Shown: one piece after another, positions 57,861 to 64,000 of the stretch
Numbering within the stretch: the first letter of the stretch is position 1
Layout of the letters: every line of letters begins with the position of its first letter
NCBI GenBank assembly: GCA_950106755.1
Contig: OX467088.1
Coordinates: 15,112,001 to 15,176,000 of the forward strand
Direction: 5' to 3'
Source: Climacium dendroides
Taxonomy: Eukaryota; Streptophyta; Bryopsida; Hypnales; Climaciaceae
DNA: 64,000 nt
Notes under the pieces: generated by a model
The model's input: only the letters and a program-made list of their open reading frames with translations
Databases searched by the model: none
Told to the model about the DNA's origin: nothing
Program-made: the position numbers and the translations under genes

Positions 57861-59279
57861 GCTCTCAAAGTGTTGATTTTGTTGTGCCGTGTCTCGGTCC
57901 TGCTGCGGATGTCTCATCTCTGGGTTGCAGCCCCCAAGATACGTGCACGGAGGCAATCATGTCGCGTGGAGATACTTTCGTGGATCCTGACGCGCCTTGT
58001 CCAGTGGTCGCTGAGATAGAGAGTTCTGGCTGCGATCTTCTTGATGGAAGAGAGTTGGAAGGAGGATTGCCAAGTGACTCACCACTGGAGATGCATTTTC
58101 CTCCACTAGAATACATCGATGCTCCCACGATAACTTCCACGGGCGGTTTGACAAGTGCTGCGGTGAGTTCTAGCATTGTCCTTAGTCTTGGTTTGACTGG
58201 TTGGTCGGGTTCTGGAAATCGTGGATTCCTTCATCACATTCTTCCTGCTTGAACACGAAAGAATAGATTTTGTCCTCTTTTTTTTACAGTACTCAGAATG
58301 GCTTGGTAGTGCATTGGTTTAACTGTCGGCTCATTTTGCTGTAATTCGTGAGCAGGGTTACAGTGAAGCATGCGCTTCGGTAGTTGAGGAGGAGGGCCTA
58401 GTTCAACCTCCGTTCACATCCACGGTGACAGAGAAGTGGCTCAACGTCATCTTGGATCTGAATGGAGTGTTGTGCGTAATTGAGGATAAGAGGTATTTTT
58501 CGAGAGAGAAGCGTTTCGCTGAACCCAGTGAGCTTGGCTCTTCAGTAGATAATCGCTTCGTCAATTTCAAACGGGTCACCCTTCGACCCCACTGGAAAGC
58601 CTTCCTCCAAGAGCTAACCTCCTTCGCGACCGTCACGGTCTGGAGCTCAATGAAGAGGTCCACGGTCCAAAAAATTTGCGATTATATGTTTAGAGGCTTA
58701 GAAGCCCCGTGGTTTATCATGGGGTACGAGCAGTGTAATATCATGAAGTTCAAAAGCCGGCGGGGTAAGCTGTTGAACTATTGGCTCAAGGGGACCAGGG
58801 AAGACTTGCTCCTCAAACCCTTGTGGAAGTTATACGGGTTGAAGGATTCGAGGTTCTCGAGGGAAAATACAATTTTCATCGACGTTAGTCCCGCAAAGCA
58901 CTTCATGAACGACTCAAGAAATGTAATCCTTCTTGATTCATGGTCGTATGAAGGGCATGGGACGACAGATGGAATCCTTATCAAAAATCTCCTTCCTTGG
59001 ATTCGACGCTTGCACGAGGCCAGGTCCACAGGGTTGTGCCGCTTTCGAAAAGACAATGTCATGGGAGGTTGGAGTCTTAGTGAAGAACCGGATCAAACCG
59101 TGTTTAGGGAGCTAGCGGACGCACTCCACGTATCCAATATTCTTTTCCTTGAGTGGAGTGAGAAGCATCTTGGTGAGACATGGCAGGAAATTGAATTTTC
59201 GAATAGAGCGAAGCGAAAGAAAGACGTTGAATACATTCTTTGTCGTCAGTGTCCAAAAGGAGAGGATGGGGATTCGTAG
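57861..59279 (+). CDS. FCP1-like (NLI-interacting factor) HAD phosphatase
   Basis: Two exons, 57,861-58,162 and 58,356-59,279 (donor GTGAGT, acceptor GAGCAG), join in phase. The first in-frame ATG of the first exon is at 57,959, but a start further upstream is possible. The catalytic domain begins LNVILDLNGVLC, the DxDGT-type nucleophile motif with Asn in place of the second Asp. It continues with LRPHWKAFLQEL, TVTVWSSM (motif II Thr or Ser) and NTIFIDVSPAKHFM then NVILLDSW (motif III/IV region, usually DDS). In plants such proteins are often called CTD-phosphatase-like. The Asp-to-Asn change in motif I and V for the second Asp in DDS make catalysis uncertain. No in-frame stop was found. It follows copy B on the same strand by about 200 bp. 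Confidence 0.7.
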
Positions 59280-59510
59280 TTTTCCTAGGGTATTGGCCTC
59301 TCCTCTATTCCAGTTTGTGTTAATTCGAACTCGCGGGTTGTTAGCATGTAAATCTCTATTGTAGCCCACTATATGAATGTAGAATTATCATGCACGTTGC
59401 CTATTTCATAATTTTGCGATAAGACAATCCTTTATTTCCTTTGGGTCATGTGAATTCATTCTAGCAAGTATTGTGTTGCTTGTGCTAATTCCTTCTCTTT
59501 TTATGATCAG

Positions 59511-60223
59511 TTCATCATATCACAAAACGGAGTGGACAACATCATGTATTCCATGGTCACCGCGCAGTCCACAATGGATTTCTCCATGAAACCCGTCGAT
59601 GATGGGGTTGTGGACAGTCCTCCAAATGGTGGGAAGTGTTCTCACCTTATGAGTTCGCCATCTCCTCTCAAAGACCGTCCACTATCAACCTCACCACACG
59701 ATCGCTCAGAGATGAATCCCGACACACAGAGGAGGCTCTACGATGAAAGTATGGTTGCTGTCAGCGCCATGAAGGTATGGGGATTCCTATTTTTTGATGT
59801 AGCAATCCAATTTCTGCTCTAGGAAAGTTTGTCCAATAATCTAGAATGGGGATTTGATGACTTCAATTGGTTTTGCAGGGAGAGGACGCAATCACTAAGT
59901 CCGCAAATATCAAGGCTAATGGTTCACCTGAATTGCAACCTTTGAAGAATAGTTTTGCTCAGCGGCCTACAACATCTAAGGTTGTACTACCTCCTCGACC
60001 TCAACACAATTCACTAAAGGTTGTTAAACGCCAATGCAAGACTCATGACCCTAAACCTCAATTTCATTCAAGCCGGCGTCCGTGGGATGCTTGGGAGCGG
60101 AGGTCCTTGAAGAAGCAAGTAAGAGAGATGGTGCACGAAAGATCTGCGAGTTATACCGGATACAGTCGAGGACCAGAGTTATTGAAGGCAATGGAGAAGA
60201 TGAAGAGTAGGATGCACTCATAG
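59511..60223 (+). CDS. short two-exon gene or alternative 3' exons, unknown function
   Basis: Exon 59,511-59,774 (acceptor GATCAG, donor AAG then GTATGG) joins in phase to 59,879-60,223 (acceptor TTGCAG, then GGAGAGGAC), ending TAG. The product is Ser/Pro-rich, then basic (RRPWDAWERRSLKKQVREMV), with no domain I know. It has no obvious start, so it may be 3' exons of the preceding phosphatase transcript, reached by skipping its terminal stop. Splice signals and codon continuity are the only support. Confidence 0.4.
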
Positions 60224-60249
60224 TACATATGTTTTTTATGAGGACATAG

Positions 60250-60790
60250 ATCCTTTCTCTCCATTATAGTAGAGGGTTGAGTTCGTATATGCAATTGCCT
60301 TAATCAGATTTGGAAACGGTCTATTTCGAAACTCCATAACAAATTCATTCTCATATTTTAGGCTATTATATAACACATGTTCAAATTTAAACTGTAAGCA
60401 TTGTAAACCGTTCAATATTACAAACAGGGTAGTCAAAGTATCGCATTTTCTTTGCTCGTGATAGTCTTGCAAAAAGAAGCGTGCAACGAGTATATCAAGG
60501 TAATTGAAGAATGAAGTGGATGTTCGACCTTGCCCTAAATATGGATTTATCATCCACCTCATTCTTCAATTACCATAATATACTCTTTGCACGCTTTAGT
60601 TTGCAAACTAGCACAAGCAATGAAGGTAGGATACTTAGTTACCATGAGTGTAACGGTAGGCAATGCTTCTACCAAAGTTCATTTCACAATGTATTCATTC
60701 AATACTTATATATTTGATGAATATTTTCTATTAATTTTGTTGCATATCTCAATTACTACATGGTATACTCAATATCTTTAATTGCAAATC
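60250..60790. mobile_element. foldback (palindromic) element
   Basis: Core arms of 56 bp at 60,467-60,522 and 60,551-60,606 match with about 9 differences, for example GGTAATTGAAGAATGA against TCATTCTTCAATTACC. Weaker inverted similarity continues outward to about 60,250 and 60,790. There is no ORF, and no target duplication was found. Confidence 0.55.
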
Positions 60791-61024
60791 TAGTTTTGAA
60801 TGACATTACATTTCTTTTAATGTATTTACGGACAAGGAAGTCATCTTTGTTCATGGTTTATATGCCTCCACATCTTTGCATTTTGCTAGAAAGAAACTCC
60901 CATTTCACTGGAAAACTCCCAAAATAATGAATATGATGTTTAAGATTGTGGTTTTCTTTAGTGTATGTTGTTAGTATTGGTGGTCTCATGTTTTTTAGAG
61001 GATTGATTTAATTGTTCATTTAAT

Positions 61025-61160
61025 TGTCTGTCATTTTAGCGTGAGTCGCACTAAAATGACAGACATTGGGTTCATGTTTTCTAGTCAGTCAGTCAACCGT
61101 ATACTCTACATTTGTCATTTTAGCGCGAGTCGCGCTAAAATGATAGATGCAGAGTATACG
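61025..61160. repeat. two long type A palindromes
   Basis: The first (61,025-61,065) has 20-bp arms with two transition mismatches. The second (61,098-61,160) has 31-bp arms around a single G with three mismatches, all transitions. Both contain ATTTTAGCGYGA and its complement. No gene of the ParB/methyltransferase family lies within several kilobases here. Confidence 0.8.
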
Positions 61161-64000
61161 TCTAACCATACGAGGCAGTTGAAGCTGAATCAGTTTTCAA
61201 TAAATTTAGGGTTTTGTTTTACTTCTAAGACTGCTTTATTGAGATTTGTGAATGTTTTTAAGGTTCCCTGTCAACACGATTGGTTTAAAAATCAATGTGC
61301 ATTGGAACAACATTGAGCACATTCATTGGGATATGTAGACTACAAATTCTGGAATCTATGAACTACGAAAACTAATGTACGTTTTGAAATTACAAAGACT
61401 TGGAATCAATGTTTGAGAATGCAAGTGGGATCAAAAATGAAGAAGTGGAATGGTCAAGGATATACCTGTGATTGAAATCAAGGAAAGGCAAGAACTGGAT
61501 CTGGATTGAAAACACAATGAGGCCAGATTTCAAAGCCAGCTGAATGCTGAAACTGCAATTCACCTCCTAATTAATTGATTCCGGAACAAAACAACCAACA
61601 CCGACCTTGAGACCTCAATGCTTTGACAATGAATGTAATCCATCTTTCAAATGAATTTCAAGAATCTTAAACCTTGTACAAAGTAGCTTACACAACAAAT
61701 TTGAAAAGCAATGAAATACAGAAATGAAACATGAAACTTGGAACAACAAACGTCCACTGCCTTTAGCTCTGACATCATAGCCAAAAACAGTCCAACATCA
61801 CATGAGAGAAAAACTAAGAGAAAAATTGTGAATCCTGCACAATGAATTTCGATATGAATTTAGTCGAGCTGCACCATTACACAATCCATCAAAATGGTTC
61901 CTTCTCAGACTTTAAATGCAGCAACTATTAGAGATTGGAACCCTAATCTCGAACCTCCTCCTCCATCATTCAAAAAAATCTTCACTAACTTATAACTACT
62001 TTCAGCATTTTTTGTTCTAAACCGTGGCAAGTGAACAAACCCTAAATCCTAAGATTGTTGTTGAAAGTGACGCCCTCTACAGCTCAAATATAACAATCAA
62101 AAAATAATTCAGAATCATGAGAACGAGATACCTACGAATTTCATGTGAGTTCAATTCTGAAGCATCCAAGACGGACAGACTAAATCCAACGTTTCATGTG
62201 AGTTCGATTCTTAAGCAGCCAAAATGGACATCATGAAGATACTCACAGGAGCCCACCCCTCAGCGACATGATTGCAATTTCATAAAACAAGTATGGAGAA
62301 AGGAAATAAGAAAACCTACATTCCTAATCAGCAGAAAGGAAAACACAAAGTGCTCACTTGCCACGATTAGAAGACCTTGCAGATTTAAACCCCAACCTCT
62401 TCTTCAGCAGCTTCCAATTTTCCCGACTATGTGCTCCTTCAAAACACAGCTTTCCCACCGTGACGTCTTTCAAAATACAGCTTTTCCACCGTGATGTCCT
62501 TTAAAACACAGCTCCCCCACTGTGAGCTCCTTTGAAGACAGACAAACCTCACCTCCAATCCTCCATTCAACAGACTCTCACGTTGCAATTTCGATTACGT
62601 GGAGAAGGAGGCACGCAAGAACTTCCAAATTCCGTCTATAGTGAACGCGCCTCACAAGTCACAAAAAAACGAAAAACAAGAAGCCCGGAAAAAGAGAGAA
62701 CGGGATTCCAAATTCCCTCCGCAACGAACGCGCCCCCATGGAATGAGGGGAAAGTCAGCGTGCATCTAATCCTCAACTAAAGTTTCCAGGTTGCTTCCAA
62801 GTAGGACAATACAAGAAGCATCAAGTTGCATCAAGTTTCTTCTACAAACATCAGGTTGCTTCTAGTATGTCAGGGTTTACTTAAGCCCTTATTTGCAAAA
62901 TTCAGGGTTACCAGTTCTAGTTCCAGATTAGGGTTTATGAGTTGCTAGTTCCAATTCCAGTTTAAGGTTTATAGAGCCAACAGAATTTGGGGTTGCCAGT
63001 TCCAGTTCCAATTTAGGGTTCAAGGTCTAGGGTTTAGGGTTTAGAGTACCTTGTCTGTTGCATCCTGTGAGAGGCCATTTTTTGGTCAATGAATGAAACA
63101 AAATCATTTTCAATAAGACAAAAGTACAACTATTCGTCCTTGGAATTAAGAGTGGAAGGAAAAGGTTTTCTATAGTAGTTTAATCTCCAATAAGTCCTTT
63201 TGGATTTTTTCTTAAGCCAATAATTCTCATCACATCAAAATGATTTCCATGGTTACCACCCTCTTCTGTTATGCTTATACCAAACTTAACTTCCCTTGAA
63301 GCTTACTCTTCCGTTAGGATTCAAGTATAGGCAGCAGACCTTTGTCACTCTGGTTGGGAGAGTTGGGAGGCCCACCATTGATACCAAAAACGAGTGGGCT
63401 AGGAATTAGAGGAATCTCCTAAATCCCCTTTTTTACCAAAATCATACCTTTGAAATGTGCAAGGTATCAAATGTTGGTGTGGATAAATCTTTGAAGTTAA
63501 ATAAAACCTCATTGAATTACTCTTTTTAATCATTTTATGTTTTTAGAGAAATCTTTTTGGAGTCCAGTTTTAGCATCAGAAATTCAATTTTGAAAATGAA
63601 TGAATATGATTTTTCTATTCTAGATCTAGTACAAAGATTATCATTGCAAATATTGATTTTCTAGTGTTGAAGACTCTTAGAAGTAAGCCTTAAATACGTT
63701 AGAACTTTGAGAAAAAAACCATGATAAATTTATTTATTAAATTAAAAATTATATTTTTGAAAACTATAAATGTATTGGAATTATGCATGTTATGTCCCTT
63801 AATCTCATATTTGTTTGGTGACTAATTTTGTAGTTTTGACATTTGGAAAGGGGATTGAAAGACTTGAAATCACGTTCATAGTTTCAACATCCTCTTGATC
63901 AAATATTATAGGGCTTCTTACAAGAGGCTTGAAGCCTTGAAAAGCAAGTTCATTTATAATTAATAAGAACTTAAAATTTCCTCTATGACAATTACAATAT
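61161..64000. other. non-coding tail of the window
   Basis: AT-rich. Holds three to four ~33-bp repeats (TTTCAAAACACAGC / CACCGTGA units, about 62,438-62,530), an interstitial TTTAGGG tract (63,027-63,044), and repeated CCAGTTCCAGTTCC motifs near 62,930-63,010. No gene is supported. Confidence 0.5.
63027..63044 (+). repeat. interstitial telomere-like repeat
   Basis: Two to three TTTAGGG units. Confidence 0.6.

Noticed and set aside
57885..57905. GTCTCGGTCC within the phosphatase exon, resembling half of a type C palindrome
   Set aside because: No second arm and coding sequence explains it.

Overview
The window is transposon-dense eukaryotic DNA. GT-AG introns, interstitial TTTAGGG plant-type telomere repeats, a MULE transposase with a SWIM finger, a DUF659-type hAT transposase and CACTA-type MITEs point to a streptophyte (land plant or charophyte alga). 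A charophyte such as Chara is a guess; the sequence does not prove a species. I see no clear housekeeping gene, except possibly an FCP1-like phosphatase near 58 kb. Almost every other gene is an element gene, and most are interrupted by in-frame stop codons rather than frameshifts.

Layout. 0-12 kb holds gag-like elements: a minus-strand unit (1-2.5 kb) and a plus-strand unit (7.6-10.1 kb) share a homologous promoter/5'UTR module in inverted orientation. Between them lie a CACTA MITE, the 3' exon of a decayed ParB/methyltransferase-like gene (3.4-4.5 kb) and one long intact ORF (5.1-7.6 kb). A RING-finger gene follows at 11.1-12.4 kb. 12.7-25.7 kb holds a series of GC-rich blocks of CGGTCGG-type sequence, placed in front of unrelated genes: a hAT transposase (13.3-16.7 kb), an orphan block (17.2-17.6 kb), a gag-like gene (20.8-22.0 kb) and a kinase-like gene on the minus strand (25.2-23.7 kb).

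26-60 kb is the most interesting part. Three loci encode related-looking proteins that combine a ParB-like motif (NGQHT, NGQHS or DGNHR) with a C-terminal beta-class DNA methyltransferase-like motif: copy A (29.1-26.1 kb, minus), copy C (39.9-46.7 kb, plus) and copy B (53.5-57.7 kb, plus). A fourth fragment lies at 3.4-4.5 kb. Each locus carries its own short palindrome, repeated in its upstream DNA and introns: type A (arm TTTTAGCGCGA around a single G), type B (TCAACTCGANTCGAGTTGA) and type C (GTCTCGGTCCCGAGAC). Copies A and B share an intron at the same position, yet each intron carries its own locus's palindrome. This looks like a protein-plus-cognate-site system, reminiscent of ParB/parS or of a self-methylating element.

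Copy C is cargo of a ~15.6 kb MULE transposon (32,481-48,126). The MULE has long terminal inverted repeats, a 9-bp target duplication with one mismatch, and its own transposase (38.5-34.8 kb). It has split a DUF7869-type gene into two halves (48.8-48.1 kb and 32.5-30.3 kb); removing the MULE and one duplication copy rejoins the halves in frame. An FCP1-type phosphatase gene follows copy B. The last 3-4 kb and several other long stretches are AT-rich with no gene I can support.
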